NCBI GenBank assembly: GCA_902603945.1
Contig: CACKWP010000005.1
Location: 1 to 62,786, forward strand
Length of the DNA stretch: 62,786 bases
Direction: 5' to 3'
DNA from: an uncultured Pelagibacteraceae bacterium
Lineage (GTDB): Bacteria; Pseudomonadota; Alphaproteobacteria; Pelagibacterales; Pelagibacteraceae
The notes beneath the pieces are model-generated. The model did not search any database. It saw nothing but the letters and a program-made list of their open reading frames with translations, and was not told the origin of the DNA. Below, piece by piece: positions 25,213-33,544 of the stretch. Positions within the stretch are counted from its first letter, which is position 1. Each line of letters opens with the position of its first letter. The position numbers and the translations under genes were made by a program.

Positions 25213-25923
25213 TTATGCGACAGATGATCTTCCTCCATCTACACCTAATATTTGACCTGTTATCCATGAACTTTCATCTGTGAGCAGAAACTTAGCAACT
25301 GATGCGGAGTCATCACCCTCACCTATTCTTTTCATAGGATGCATTTTAGCAATACCTTCGGCAACTTTTTCATTTTTTAGTAAAAAATTAGAAATTTTAG
25401 AATTCGTCAAACTTGGTGCAATACAATTAACTCTTACATTAGGTGCAAACTCAGCCGCTAAAGCTAAAGTAAGACCTTCAATGGCACCTTTCGCTGATGA
25501 TACAATCGCATGATTTGGAAAGCCTTGCTTTACAGCTACTGTTGAAAATAAAACGATTGAACCTTTATTTTTTTTTAGATTATCTGCAAGTGACTTTATT
25601 ATTTCTGTTGCAGAAATAAGGTTTAAATTAAATGATTGCATGAAATCACTTTTTTTTGTTAGCTTTAATGGTTTTAAATCTATTGAACCAATACAAAAAG
25701 CCAAACCATTTATTGGTTCTTCTTTTAAGTCAGTTAAAATTTTTTCAGAAAAATTTTCCTCAAGAACATCGCAGACAGTAAATGTCGAGTTTAAATCATT
25801 GGCTAGTGCTGACACACTAGGCTCGTCCCTACCAACTAAGTGAACTTCCTCTCCACTTTCTACTAATTTTTTTGCTAAAGATGTGCCAATCGATCCTGTT
25901 GCTCCTAAAATTACTTTTTTCAT
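25213..25923 (-). CDS. SDR-family protein with substituted catalytic Tyr
   Basis: The start is set at the ATG giving MKKVILGATGSIG (236 residues), which begins directly at the nucleotide-binding strand. The Rossmann motif GATGSIGTSLAKKL and a C-terminal GQILGVDGGRSS are clear. In the YxxxK active site, however, the Tyr position holds Val (HAIVSSAKGAIEGL), while the Lys and an upstream Ser (LFSTVA) remain. The enzyme may use another acid/base, bind nucleotide without reduction, or act differently. It is divergent from the photolyase-family gene with an 84 bp gap, as seen for SDRs in light-stress clusters. Confidence 0.8.
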   Translation of the reverse strand: MKKVILGATGSIGTSLAKKLVESGEEVHLVGRDEPSVSALANDLNSTFTVCDVLEENFSEKILTDLKEEPINGLAFCIGSIDLKPLKLTKKSDFMQSFNLNLISATEIIKSLADNLKKNKGSIVLFSTVAVKQGFPNHAIVSSAKGAIEGLTLALAAEFAPNVRVNCIAPSLTNSKISNFLLKNEKVAEGIAKMHPMKRIGEGDDSASVAKFLLTDESSWITGQILGVDGGRSSVA

Positions 25924-26007
25924 AATTAAAAATATCATTATTAAAGGTTATTTACATGCAAATAATGACGCGTGTAATATCTAAATAAAATATGTATTTT
26001 GTTACTT

Positions 26008-27489
26008 ATGAAGCTTTTTATAATTTTAGGCAATCAACTTTTTAACCCAAAATATCTTTCTAATTACAAAGATCATACTTTTTTTATGGCAGAAGACTAT
26101 GGTTTATGTACCTTTGAAAAACATCACAAATTAAAAATATTGTTATTTTTATCTTCAATGAGATCATTTAAGGATGAGCTTAAATCAAAAAATTTTAATT
26201 TAATATATAAAGATGTAAATAAAGATTTTAAATTATCCTACGAAAAAAAACTAGAAAAGACTATTAAAGAAAAAAAGATAAGAGAAATTTCCTTTTTCGA
26301 AATTGAGGATAAATTTTTTGAAAAAAAAATCTTGAATTTAGGAAAAAAAAATTCACTTAAAATTAATCAAGTTAGGTCTCCAATGTTTTTAATAGAGAGA
26401 CAGGAATTTAAAGATTACCTTTCTAAAAATAAACGACCTTTCATGGCAAATTTCTATAAAATTGTGAGAACAAAAATGAATTTATTAATGAATAAGAACG
26501 GAACTCCAAAAGGAAATAAATGGAGTTTCGATGAAGAAAATAGAAAAAAACTTCCGAATACTATTAAGCTACCTGTAATTTCTAAGGTTAAAGAGACAAA
26601 GGAAACTACTACTCTTAAAAAATTTATAAATTCTAATTTTAAAGATCATCCAGGAAATACTGATAATTTTTGGTTTCCAACAACACGAAAAGACGCAAGT
26701 AAGTGGCTAGATGAGTTTTTGAAAGAGAGAATAAAGCTTTTTGGAGATTATGAGGATGCAGTAACAGACAAATCTAATACTGTTTTCCATAGCGCGCTTA
26801 GTCCACTTATAAATTTAGGTTTAATAGCCCCGGAAGAGATAATAGAGAAGTTAAGAAAGATTGAAAATAAAGTACCTATGAATTCCCTAGAAGGTTACAT
26901 TAGACAGATAATAGGTTGGAGAGAGTTTATGAGAGGAATTTACCAAAACTATGATCAACGATTAGATAATACAAATTTTTTTAATCATAAGAGAAAAATG
27001 AAAAAATCTTGGTATGACGGAGATACTGGATTAGATCCGTTAGATCATGCAATTAATAATGCTAAAAACTACGGCTGGTCACATCATATAGAAAGACTAA
27101 TGATATTAGCTAACATAATGAATCTTTGTGAGATAAATCCTAAACAAGTTTACAAATGGTTTATGGAAATGTTCGTAGATTCATCTGACTGGGTAATGGC
27201 GCCAAACGTTTATGGAATGGGATTATTTAGTGACGGCGGAATATTTGCAACTAAACCTTATATTTGTGGGTCTAGTTATTTTCTTAAAATGATGCATTTT
27301 AAAAAAGGTCCTTGGTGCGATGTAATGGACGGATTATATTGGAAATTTATAGATAGGCATAAGAAATTTTTCTTAAAAAATCCACGTCTTGCAATGATGG
27401 TTAGAGTTTCTGAAAAAATGAATAAAGAGAGAAAAACAAGAATTTTCAAAGCCGCAAATAATTTTATTAAAGAAAATACCAATGGTTAA
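26008..27489 (+). CDS. photolyase/cryptochrome of the prokaryotic (6-4)/FeS-BCP type
   Basis: 493 residues from the ATG at 26008 (an in-frame TTG at 25999 is less likely). The N-terminal MKLFIILGNQLF and FFMAEDYGL are typical of the deoxyribodipyrimidine photolyase-related family; the FAD domain contains GYIRQIIGWREFMRGIY and MILANIMNLCEINPKQVYKWF, and ends GPWCDVMDGLYWKF. Members repair (6-4) photoproducts or act as light sensors and usually hold a 4Fe-4S cluster on four Cys. Only C374, C420 and C437 are visible in that part, so cluster binding is uncertain. It overlaps the DCC gene by 8 bp. Confidence 0.88.
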   Translation: MKLFIILGNQLFNPKYLSNYKDHTFFMAEDYGLCTFEKHHKLKILLFLSSMRSFKDELKSKNFNLIYKDVNKDFKLSYEKKLEKTIKEKKIREISFFEIEDKFFEKKILNLGKKNSLKINQVRSPMFLIERQEFKDYLSKNKRPFMANFYKIVRTKMNLLMNKNGTPKGNKWSFDEENRKKLPNTIKLPVISKVKETKETTTLKKFINSNFKDHPGNTDNFWFPTTRKDASKWLDEFLKERIKLFGDYEDAVTDKSNTVFHSALSPLINLGLIAPEEIIEKLRKIENKVPMNSLEGYIRQIIGWREFMRGIYQNYDQRLDNTNFFNHKRKMKKSWYDGDTGLDPLDHAINNAKNYGWSHHIERLMILANIMNLCEINPKQVYKWFMEMFVDSSDWVMAPNVYGMGLFSDGGIFATKPYICGSSYFLKMMHFKKGPWCDVMDGLYWKFIDRHKKFFLKNPRLAMMVRVSEKMNKERKTRIFKAANNFIKENTNG

Positions 27490-27841
27490 AGTTTTTTTTA
27501 ACAATTCATGTAATATTTGTAGAGCTGAAATCAATCATTACAAAAAATTTAGCGATAATAGTGTAGAATGGATAGATATAACTAATAATACAGAAGCTCA
27601 GAAAGTTACCTCAAAATCATATAAAGAACTTTTAAGAAGAATGCATGTTATACAAGATGGTAAAGTAATTGATGGAGCGGAGTCTTTTTTAATAATTTGG
27701 AAAAATGTACCAAAATATAATTTTTTATATAAAATATTTAAAAATAAACCTCTATTTTTCTTACTAAATATTTTTTATGAAGTTGCAGCTTATTTCCTTT
27801 TTATGAAGAATAGGCATCTACTTAATGATGAAAAAAGCTAA
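27482..27841 (+). CDS. DCC-family (DUF393) thiol-disulfide protein
   Basis: A 119-residue small thioredoxin-like protein with the N-terminal CxxC of the DCC family (NNSCNICRAEINHY, about residues 7-20) and the later RRMHVIQDGKVIDGAESF, also diagnostic. A C-terminal hydrophobic stretch may associate with the membrane. Function unknown; often found beside photolyase genes. It overlaps the photolyase by 8 bp and the DUF2256 gene by 17 bp. Confidence 0.85.
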   Translation: MVKVFFNNSCNICRAEINHYKKFSDNSVEWIDITNNTEAQKVTSKSYKELLRRMHVIQDGKVIDGAESFLIIWKNVPKYNFLYKIFKNKPLFFLLNIFYEVAAYFLFMKNRHLLNDEKS

Positions 27842-27953
27842 TTTACCAAAAAAGATTTGTCCGATTTGTAACAAACCTTTTGTTTGGAGAAAAAAATGGA
27901 GACTAACTTGGGATAAGGTAAAATACTGTTCAAAAAGGTGCTCTTCTAAATAA
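27825..27953 (+). CDS. DUF2256 zinc-ribbon-like microprotein
   Basis: A 42-residue protein (41 if the second ATG is used) with the whole DUF2256 signature: LPKKICPICNKPFVWRKKW followed by WDKVKYCSKRC. Four Cys in two pairs should bind one zinc ion. DUF2256 genes are very often next to photolyase/cryptochrome genes, as here. It is too short for usual ORF cut-offs and overlaps the DCC gene by 17 bp. Its stop lies one base before the 3' end of the photolyase gene on the other strand. Confidence 0.85.
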   Translation: MMKKANLPKKICPICNKPFVWRKKWRLTWDKVKYCSKRCSSK

Positions 27954-27954
27954 A

Positions 27955-29091
27955 TTATTGTAAATTAAAACTATTTAAAATTTTAGGAATGTTATTTTTA
28001 AAATTAAAATATCCTCTATTAGAAAATTGCCAAGAGTATCGGTCTTCCTCACTCAAAATAAAGTTAAATTCTAAATTTCGCTTTTTTCTCATAATATTTA
28101 AAAAAGAAAAATTCTCTCCAATACATGGGTAAATAACATCAAAAGATTTAATCTTATCTGTTACAGTTTGAAATTTTGACTCATCTATGATTTGTATATC
28201 TTTAAATCTTTTTTTTTGGTCACTAATTAATTGTGACTTATAGTCTAGTACTTTTTGCTCCAACTTTAAATTTCTGACCTCATTGCTTAATAAAATTAAG
28301 TAAATATTTTCATATTTTTTTAAATTTTTATTTTCTAAACTTAATTCATTCTCAAAAACTATTAAGTTTTCATTTGAATTATCTCCATTAATAAAATTAA
28401 TTGGATTTAGTTTGTATTCTCTTTTGTCTGTTATAGGTAAAACATTTTCATTTAAATTTACATTTTTATATTTATTATTTGTGAACTTACTTATATTCCA
28501 TGACTGAGCAACGTAGTGTTTGCCTTTGGTTTGTAAACCTGCAACCCATCTCCAACTTAAAGTATTAGAGGCTGCGTCACCGTCGTATAAATATTTCATA
28601 AAGAACTCTGCACCTTTTTGCCAAGGTAAGTTTAAAGTAAATATCCAAATGCTAGCAAACCACATTCTAGTATGATTATGCAGATAGTTATTTTCTTTAA
28701 GTTCTTTGACCCAATCATTAAAACATTCAATTTGAGTATCTCCATTAATTGCTTTCTTATAATTATCATCTTCTTTAAATCCTTTTAAGTCATCTATAAA
28801 GTCAGACCAAACTTGGGGTCTAAGTTCTAACCAACCTTTCCAATAAACTCTCCAAAAAATTTCTTGAATATACTTTTCAACTTTTTGATAAGGAAATTTG
28901 GCTAATACAGTTTTGGCAACCTCATATTCAGTTATCAGTCTATGGGAAATATAAGGAGATAAACAAGATACGTTTGATTTATCATCGGGTCCTAAATCAA
29001 AATTTCTTTTGAAACTATAATTTTTTAGCTCAGAATTAGTAAAATTATTGAGCTGTTTCAAAGCTCTTTCTCTTGAGATTTCGAATTTCAT
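27955..29091 (-). CDS. photolyase-like FAD-binding protein with rearranged domain order
   Basis: 378 residues. The first about 215 match the photolyase FAD-binding domain directly: CLSPYISHRLITEYEVA, FWRVYWKGWLE, NHTRMWFASIWI and DGDAASNTLSWRWVAGLQT. The roughly 200-residue alpha/beta antenna domain that should come first is missing. Instead, residues about 230-378 form an alternating strand/helix region (NLIVFENEL, IYLILLSN, VIYPCIGENF) ending in FSNRGYFNFKNNIP. The order thus looks swapped or the antenna is a different domain. DNA repair or light sensing is plausible. It ends one base past the DUF2256 gene and overlaps the next upstream gene by one base. Confidence 0.8.
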   Translation of the reverse strand: MKFEISRERALKQLNNFTNSELKNYSFKRNFDLGPDDKSNVSCLSPYISHRLITEYEVAKTVLAKFPYQKVEKYIQEIFWRVYWKGWLELRPQVWSDFIDDLKGFKEDDNYKKAINGDTQIECFNDWVKELKENNYLHNHTRMWFASIWIFTLNLPWQKGAEFFMKYLYDGDAASNTLSWRWVAGLQTKGKHYVAQSWNISKFTNNKYKNVNLNENVLPITDKREYKLNPINFINGDNSNENLIVFENELSLENKNLKKYENIYLILLSNEVRNLKLEQKVLDYKSQLISDQKKRFKDIQIIDESKFQTVTDKIKSFDVIYPCIGENFSFLNIMRKKRNLEFNFILSEEDRYSWQFSNRGYFNFKNNIPKILNSFNLQ

Positions 29092-29291
29092 TAATCTTCG
29101 TCATCCCTCCAACCATCGATGAAAAGTTTCCAACAAGCAAATGAAACACAAATTATACCAACGCAAAAACCTAAAAGCACTCCATTGTGCTCACCTAAAT
29201 AAATAGTTCCATAGTGTGTACTTAGAATTGGTGGCAAAACCAATATTGCTCCTAAAATGAGGTATCTAACTACGAATGGTGGTCTTTTCAA
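29091..29291 (-). CDS. small two-helix membrane protein
   Basis: A 66-residue protein with two predicted membrane helices (about residues 9-24 and 34-56) and an acidic C-terminus (DGWRDDED). No family is recognised. It overlaps the photolyase-like gene by one base and the DUF4864 gene by 4 bp, so it belongs to the leftward unit msrA - DUF4864 - this gene - photolyase-like. Confidence 0.65.
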   Translation of the reverse strand: MKRPPFVVRYLILGAILVLPPILSTHYGTIYLGEHNGVLLGFCVGIICVSFACWKLFIDGWRDDED

Positions 29292-29743
29292 ATTGAATTA
29301 CCTTGGTCAGTAGGCATAGATACTCCAGAGGTAAACCAACAACTTTTACAATCCTTATCGTTACCTTTTTCGACATGCCATACATAATAAAATTGTTTTT
29401 TTTCTTCACTTAAAACTTTTACTCCATAAACAAATTTATTATCTGTATTCGTAATTAAATCTATTTTATGAGAAAAATGATTGAGTAGAATTCTATAATG
29501 GACATCATATAACATTATTCTAAACCTTGCATAAGGCCCGGTCATTTTTTTATTATCTGGATGTGCAAACAACCAGGTTTGTTTAATACCTGTATCATTA
29601 TCATCGTTATTTTTTAAAGCGTCTAATTGAATCTTAATAACATCATAAGCAGATAAATTTTCAGTCGGTTTTATCATCTCTGCATTTGCTGAATTAATAA
29701 AACCTAGAAAAAAAATTAATATTAATATTTTTTTTAATTCCAT
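29288..29743 (-). CDS. secreted DUF4864-like protein
   Basis: 151 residues with a signal peptide (MELKKILILIFFLGFINSANA). The mature part has the family pattern: SAYDVIKIQLDALKNNDD, TWLFAHPDNKKMTGPYARF, LLNHFSHKI. The fold is probably NTF2-like and the function unknown. It overlaps msrA upstream by 10 bp. A Cys pair in DKDCKSCWFTSGV could be redox-active in the periplasm, which would suit the msrA neighbour, but that is inference. Confidence 0.75.
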   Translation of the reverse strand: MELKKILILIFFLGFINSANAEMIKPTENLSAYDVIKIQLDALKNNDDNDTGIKQTWLFAHPDNKKMTGPYARFRIMLYDVHYRILLNHFSHKIDLITNTDNKFVYGVKVLSEEKKQFYYVWHVEKGNDKDCKSCWFTSGVSMPTDQGNSI

Positions 29744-30306
29744 ATTTTTCTCAAGATATCCTCTCTTTTACACGCCTTTTTATACATAAGATAACGAATA
29801 AAATTTTTTTCGTAATAATCTTGGTGATAATCTTCAGCTGGGTAGAAATTCTCAAACCCCCAAATTAAAGTAACTATTTTATTATTAAATTTTCTCTCTA
29901 AATTCTTTAAAGACTTATCGATAATTTCTTTTTCTAGTTGTGTTTGAAAAAAAATTACCGATCTATAGCTTTTTCCTTTATCACAAAATTGCCCTTGAGA
30001 ATCAAAAGGGTCTATATTTCTCCAATAAATATTTAATAATTTTGTGTAACTAACAATGTTAGCATCGTAGGTAATTTCAATAGCTTCTACATGGCCAGTA
30101 TCTTTATAAATTACATCTTGGTAAGTTGGATTTTTTAAATGACCTCCAGAATATCCAGAAATAGAGGAAATCACTCCCTCTACTTGATCAAAAGACTCCT
30201 CCATGCACCAAAAACATCCACCCGCAAAATAGGCTTTTTTTAGTTCTTGTGATTGAGCAAAGGAGCTTGCAAAAAAAATTATAGTTATAATAAAAAAATT
30301 TCTCAT
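29734..30306 (-). CDS. msrA: peptide-methionine (S)-S-oxide reductase
   Basis: A 190-residue MsrA with the catalytic motif FAGGCFWCMEESF (about residues 29-41) and GVISSISGYSGGH. An N-terminal signal (MRNFFIITIIFFASSFAQSQ) predicts export, so this copy repairs oxidised Met in periplasmic proteins. The HVEAIEITYD and EDYHQDYYEKN motifs complete the active site. First gene of the leftward unit into the photolyase-like gene, consistent with a photo-oxidative stress theme. Confidence 0.93.
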   Translation of the reverse strand: MRNFFIITIIFFASSFAQSQELKKAYFAGGCFWCMEESFDQVEGVISSISGYSGGHLKNPTYQDVIYKDTGHVEAIEITYDANIVSYTKLLNIYWRNIDPFDSQGQFCDKGKSYRSVIFFQTQLEKEIIDKSLKNLERKFNNKIVTLIWGFENFYPAEDYHQDYYEKNFIRYLMYKKACKREDILRKIWN

Positions 30307-30329
30307 TTTTTTATGATATATTAAACTTC

Positions 30330-30494
30330 ATGAAAAACGACGACCATTTTGTCATAGATGCAGAAAATGAAATTGTAGATAATATTTGTGAAGAATGCAA
30401 AAAAGAAGATGTAACTGTTAAACAAAACTTAATTATGCATAGTTATAAGATTTGTAATAGTTGCAATCTTTCAAAAAGGCTATTCCCTCTTTAA
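30330..30494 (+). CDS. 54-residue four-cysteine (zinc-ribbon-like) microprotein
   Basis: ATG at 30330 opens a 54-residue frame ending 30494. It has an acidic N-terminus (MKNDDHFVIDAENEIVD) and two CxxC pairs, ICEECKKED and KICNSCNLSK, 19 residues apart, a spacing suited to one zinc ion. It is divergent from msrA (23 bp gap) and overlaps the 3' end of the Yip1-like gene by 4 bp. No ribosome-binding site is obvious. No family recognised. Confidence 0.55.
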   Translation: MKNDDHFVIDAENEIVDNICEECKKEDVTVKQNLIMHSYKICNSCNLSKRLFPL

Positions 30495-31012
30495 TTTCCT
30501 ATAAATGGAAGAAGTATCAAAGATAACAAAAAAGCTTGAGCTAAAGATGAAAGAACAATAACTCCAAATGCTTTCCATAAACTGTCGTAATCTAAAGCAG
30601 ATTTTACTGCTACCACCATACATGCTAACATCCATAAAGCTGACCCAATAAATGTAACAGCCATAAGCTCTGGTGTAATCCCAAAAACTCTTATCATCCC
30701 AGGAGCGCTTGAAAATCCTATTGTTCTTAATAGTTCGCCGTGATCACTTTTGGTTTTATTGTTTCCAAATAATTTAACACCAACAAAATAAATTATATAA
30801 GACAACACATACCAGCTTAACAATGATAGAGCAGGCGCTGTCAAAAAATTTGTTGCTCCTAAATGTATCGATCCAACTCCAGCAGCTAAACTCGATAAAA
30901 CAACCACTGAACCTGCTTGAAATGTTGCTTTTTTATCTTTTTCAACTTCCTCAAAAAGCTCAATGTCAATTTTTATTGCTCTATAAATTCTACTTAAAAA
31001 TAAATTAATCAT
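30491..31012 (-). CDS. Yip1-like membrane protein
   Basis: 173 residues with about five membrane helices after an amphipathic N-terminus (MINLFLSRIYRAIKID). GSVVVLSSLAAGVGSIHLG, LRTIGFSSAPGMIRVFGI and ALWMLACMVVAVKSALDYDS match the Yip1 domain pattern of bacterial proteins with no settled function. It overlaps the upstream HisN-like gene by 4 bp. Confidence 0.75.
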   Translation of the reverse strand: MINLFLSRIYRAIKIDIELFEEVEKDKKATFQAGSVVVLSSLAAGVGSIHLGATNFLTAPALSLLSWYVLSYIIYFVGVKLFGNNKTKSDHGELLRTIGFSSAPGMIRVFGITPELMAVTFIGSALWMLACMVVAVKSALDYDSLWKAFGVIVLSSLAQAFLLSLILLPFIGN

Positions 31013-31803
31013 TTTTTTGCAAATGGTTTGAGCAACTTCAATATTTTTTTGTGTAAAACTTTGTTAGAAGTTGCCAAAATATTTCCACCATTTTCGGCGG
31101 GTTCATTTCTCCAATTAGTTATAATAGCTCCTGAATTTTTTAATATTGGTATTAAAGGAAGTATATCATAAGGTTTTAAATTGGCTTCAATAACTGCATC
31201 CACTGTTCCTTCAGCGAGTAAGCAATAATTTAACGCATCAAACCCAGCTAATCTAAAAGACCATCCAAATTTTTTTATAACTTTTCTTTGTCTTTCATAG
31301 CTTAAGGTGCCGTGAAAATTACCGATTATCTTAATTTTTCTTAAATTATTATTATTCGATGACCTTAAAATAAATCTTTTATTATTTTTGAAAACATAAG
31401 AATTTTTTTTGTCGTTAATATAATATTTATTTAGTTCAGGGAAATTTGCTAACCCGATTAAAGATTTATCATAATAAGATAAACTTATTAAATTAGACCA
31501 AGTAGGCGCTCCTATTACAAAAGCTCTAGTTCCATCTATCGGGTCTATGGACCATTTAAAATTATTTGATGAAAATTTGTCATTGAATTCTTCTCCAATA
31601 ATTGAGTCTTTTGGAAACTTTTTAATTATTAATGATCTTATATATTTTTCAAAGGCTTTATCAAAATTAGTGACGGGATCAAAATCTTTTTTAGATTTTG
31701 ATTTATTGTTAATTATTATCCCCGATTTTGATTTTTTTTTATAAAATGAGTTTAATTTAAATGGTAATTTTTTTAAAAAGTTGAATGATTTTTTATAATT
31801 CAT
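31009..31803 (-). CDS. hisN: inositol-monophosphatase-family phosphatase, probably histidinol-phosphatase
   Basis: 264 residues of the IMPase superfamily: DPVTNFDKAFEKYIRSLI, IIGEEF, WSIDPIDGTRAFVIG with the metal-binding DPIDGT, and FDALNYCLLAEGTVDAVIE then YDILPLIPIL. RAF after DPIDGT and the WxD-less KPYDILP segment fit HisN-type histidinol-phosphatases, which complete histidine synthesis in alphaproteobacteria. Sugar-phosphate or inositol phosphatase cannot be excluded. It shares a leftward pair with the Yip1-like gene. Confidence 0.75.
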   Translation of the reverse strand: MNYKKSFNFLKKLPFKLNSFYKKKSKSGIIINNKSKSKKDFDPVTNFDKAFEKYIRSLIIKKFPKDSIIGEEFNDKFSSNNFKWSIDPIDGTRAFVIGAPTWSNLISLSYYDKSLIGLANFPELNKYYINDKKNSYVFKNNKRFILRSSNNNNLRKIKIIGNFHGTLSYERQRKVIKKFGWSFRLAGFDALNYCLLAEGTVDAVIEANLKPYDILPLIPILKNSGAIITNWRNEPAENGGNILATSNKVLHKKILKLLKPFAKK

Positions 31804-31838
31804 TATGTGTATATAGCTTAATTTAAAAAAAAATATAT

Positions 31839-32309
31839 ATGAAAATATCGAAAAAAATTGAACCTTTAATTATTGGTGTAGCTGCATCAATAATTATTGG
31901 TGTTCTATCATTCTTAAGCTTTGAAACATCCACAGGGTTTTGGCTAATGTTCTCCTTTGGATCAACAACATTAATCGTATTAATATTTTATGAAAGTCAG
32001 TTTGCTCAACCATCAAATATTTTTTTTGGCCATTTATCAGGGATAATAATTGGTATTTTGTTTAATGAATTTTTTGGAGTTTCATTTATTACGCTTGGAT
32101 TATCTGTCGGCGTCACTGTTTCATTTATGATGTATTTTAAAGTTATACATCCACCTGCTGCTGCTAATCCTTTAATAGCACTATTCGCTGATGTCTCGTT
32201 AAATTATATTATTTTTCCAGTGGTAGTTGGAAGTCTTATGATTATCTTTCTATCAGTTTTGATTAACAAAGTAATTTTAAAAAGACTTTATCCAAAAAAA
32301 TGGTTTTAA
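31839..32309 (+). CDS. HPP-family membrane protein
   Basis: A 156-residue inner-membrane protein with four helices and the eponymous HPPAAANPL motif (about residues 106-114). ESQFAQPSNIFFGH is near residues 52-65. HPP proteins are implicated in nitrite transport in plant chloroplasts and cyanobacteria; bacterial roles are not settled. It converges on tspO with a 4 bp overlap. Confidence 0.85.
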   Translation: MKISKKIEPLIIGVAASIIIGVLSFLSFETSTGFWLMFSFGSTTLIVLIFYESQFAQPSNIFFGHLSGIIIGILFNEFFGVSFITLGLSVGVTVSFMMYFKVIHPPAAANPLIALFADVSLNYIIFPVVVGSLMIIFLSVLINKVILKRLYPKKWF

Positions 32310-32770
32310 TTCAGTGCATATATAAAACTATTAAGTAAGAGTGCATAGCTGGACCATGCTAGATAAGGCACCATCAAATATAAACTTATTTTATCTATTT
32401 TAAAAAATTTTTTCATTAAAATTAAAATAAAAATAAGAATAATTACTAAATTTAATAAAGCTAATCCTATTTGGTGAAAACCAAAAAATACAATGCTCCA
32501 GGTACTGTTGAAAAATAAATGGACAAAATATAATTTAAGTATTTCTTTGTCAAAGTTATTTACCCATACTCTCCAAATCGCAACGGACATCATGAAATAT
32601 AAAATTGACCAAACAGGAGCAAATACCCAGCTAGGTGGATTAAAACTTGGTAATATGATTTGTGAATACCAAGGTTCTTTAAATGCAGATGTCGCATAAC
32701 TTCCTATAGTAGGTGCTATAAAGGTTATAGAAATTATTAAAATCAAAGATAAGTATTTATTCTTTGTCAT
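32306..32770 (-). CDS. tspO: TspO/MBR family tryptophan-rich sensory protein
   Basis: 154 residues with five helices and the diagnostic PSFNPPSWVFAPVWSILYFMM segment, here quoted as NPPSWVFAPVW, and the WRVW sequence. TspO binds porphyrins and, in Rhodobacter, tunes photopigment genes to oxygen and light. Presence inside a photolyase/oxidative-stress block is suggestive. Divergent from the next SDR gene by 21 bp. Confidence 0.9.
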   Translation of the reverse strand: MTKNKYLSLILIISITFIAPTIGSYATSAFKEPWYSQIILPSFNPPSWVFAPVWSILYFMMSVAIWRVWVNNFDKEILKLYFVHLFFNSTWSIVFFGFHQIGLALLNLVIILIFILILMKKFFKIDKISLYLMVPYLAWSSYALLLNSFIYALN

Positions 32771-32791
32771 AATTTAAGATATAACTAATTA

Positions 32792-33544
32792 ATGTCAGAA
32801 AATCAGAAAAAAATATGGATAACAGGTGCAAGTAGTGGAATTGGAAAGGCAGTAGCTGAAAAATTTGCTAAAGAGGGATGGAAAGTTGCTGTATCTGCAA
32901 GAAGAAAAGAACTTTTAGATGAATTAGCTAAACATAACAACATATACTCATTTCCCTTGGATATAACCAACCAGTCCCAAATAAATAATGTTTTTAAAGA
33001 TGTTTTAAATGCTTTCGGTGATATTGACATTTGTTTATTCTCCAGTGGAACTTACGAGCCAAAAGATGAACAAAATATAGATCCAGAAAAAATTAAAAAT
33101 GTAATTAATGTTAATTTTTTAGGAGTTATTGATTGTGTAAAAGTTGTTGAAGATTATTTTAAAAACAAGAAATCTGGACACATTTCGATAGTTTCTTCAA
33201 TTGCAGGTTACAGAGGTCTACCAAATTCAAGTGGTTATGGTCCCTCAAAAGCTGCTCTAACTAATTTTAGTGAAAGTATTTACTTTGATTTTAAAAAATT
33301 TGGAGTGAGGATCTCAGTTGTATCACCAGGTTTTATCAAAACTCCTTTGACCGATAAAAATGAGTTTCCTATGCCATTTTTGAAAACTCCTGAATACGCT
33401 GCAGATAAAATTTATAATGGCTTGGTAAAAGGAAATGCTTTTGAAATTCATTTCCCTAAAGGGTTAACTTTAACTTTAAAATTTTTGAGAATATTACCTT
33501 ATAGACTTTATTTATTTTTAGTAGACAAACTTGTGAAACGATAA
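32792..33544 (+). CDS. short-chain dehydrogenase/reductase (canonical active site)
   Basis: 250 residues: TGASSGIGKAVAEKF at the N-terminus binds NAD(P), NVNFLG follows, and the catalytic S...YxxxK is intact (SSIAGYRG and SGYGPSKAALTN). A C-terminal hydrophobic segment suggests membrane association and a lipophilic substrate. It converges on sodB with no gap. Similar SDRs occur in clusters with cyclopropane-synthase-like genes, as just downstream here. Confidence 0.88.
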   Translation: MSENQKKIWITGASSGIGKAVAEKFAKEGWKVAVSARRKELLDELAKHNNIYSFPLDITNQSQINNVFKDVLNAFGDIDICLFSSGTYEPKDEQNIDPEKIKNVINVNFLGVIDCVKVVEDYFKNKKSGHISIVSSIAGYRGLPNSSGYGPSKAALTNFSESIYFDFKKFGVRISVVSPGFIKTPLTDKNEFPMPFLKTPEYAADKIYNGLVKGNAFEIHFPKGLTLTLKFLRILPYRLYLFLVDKLVKR

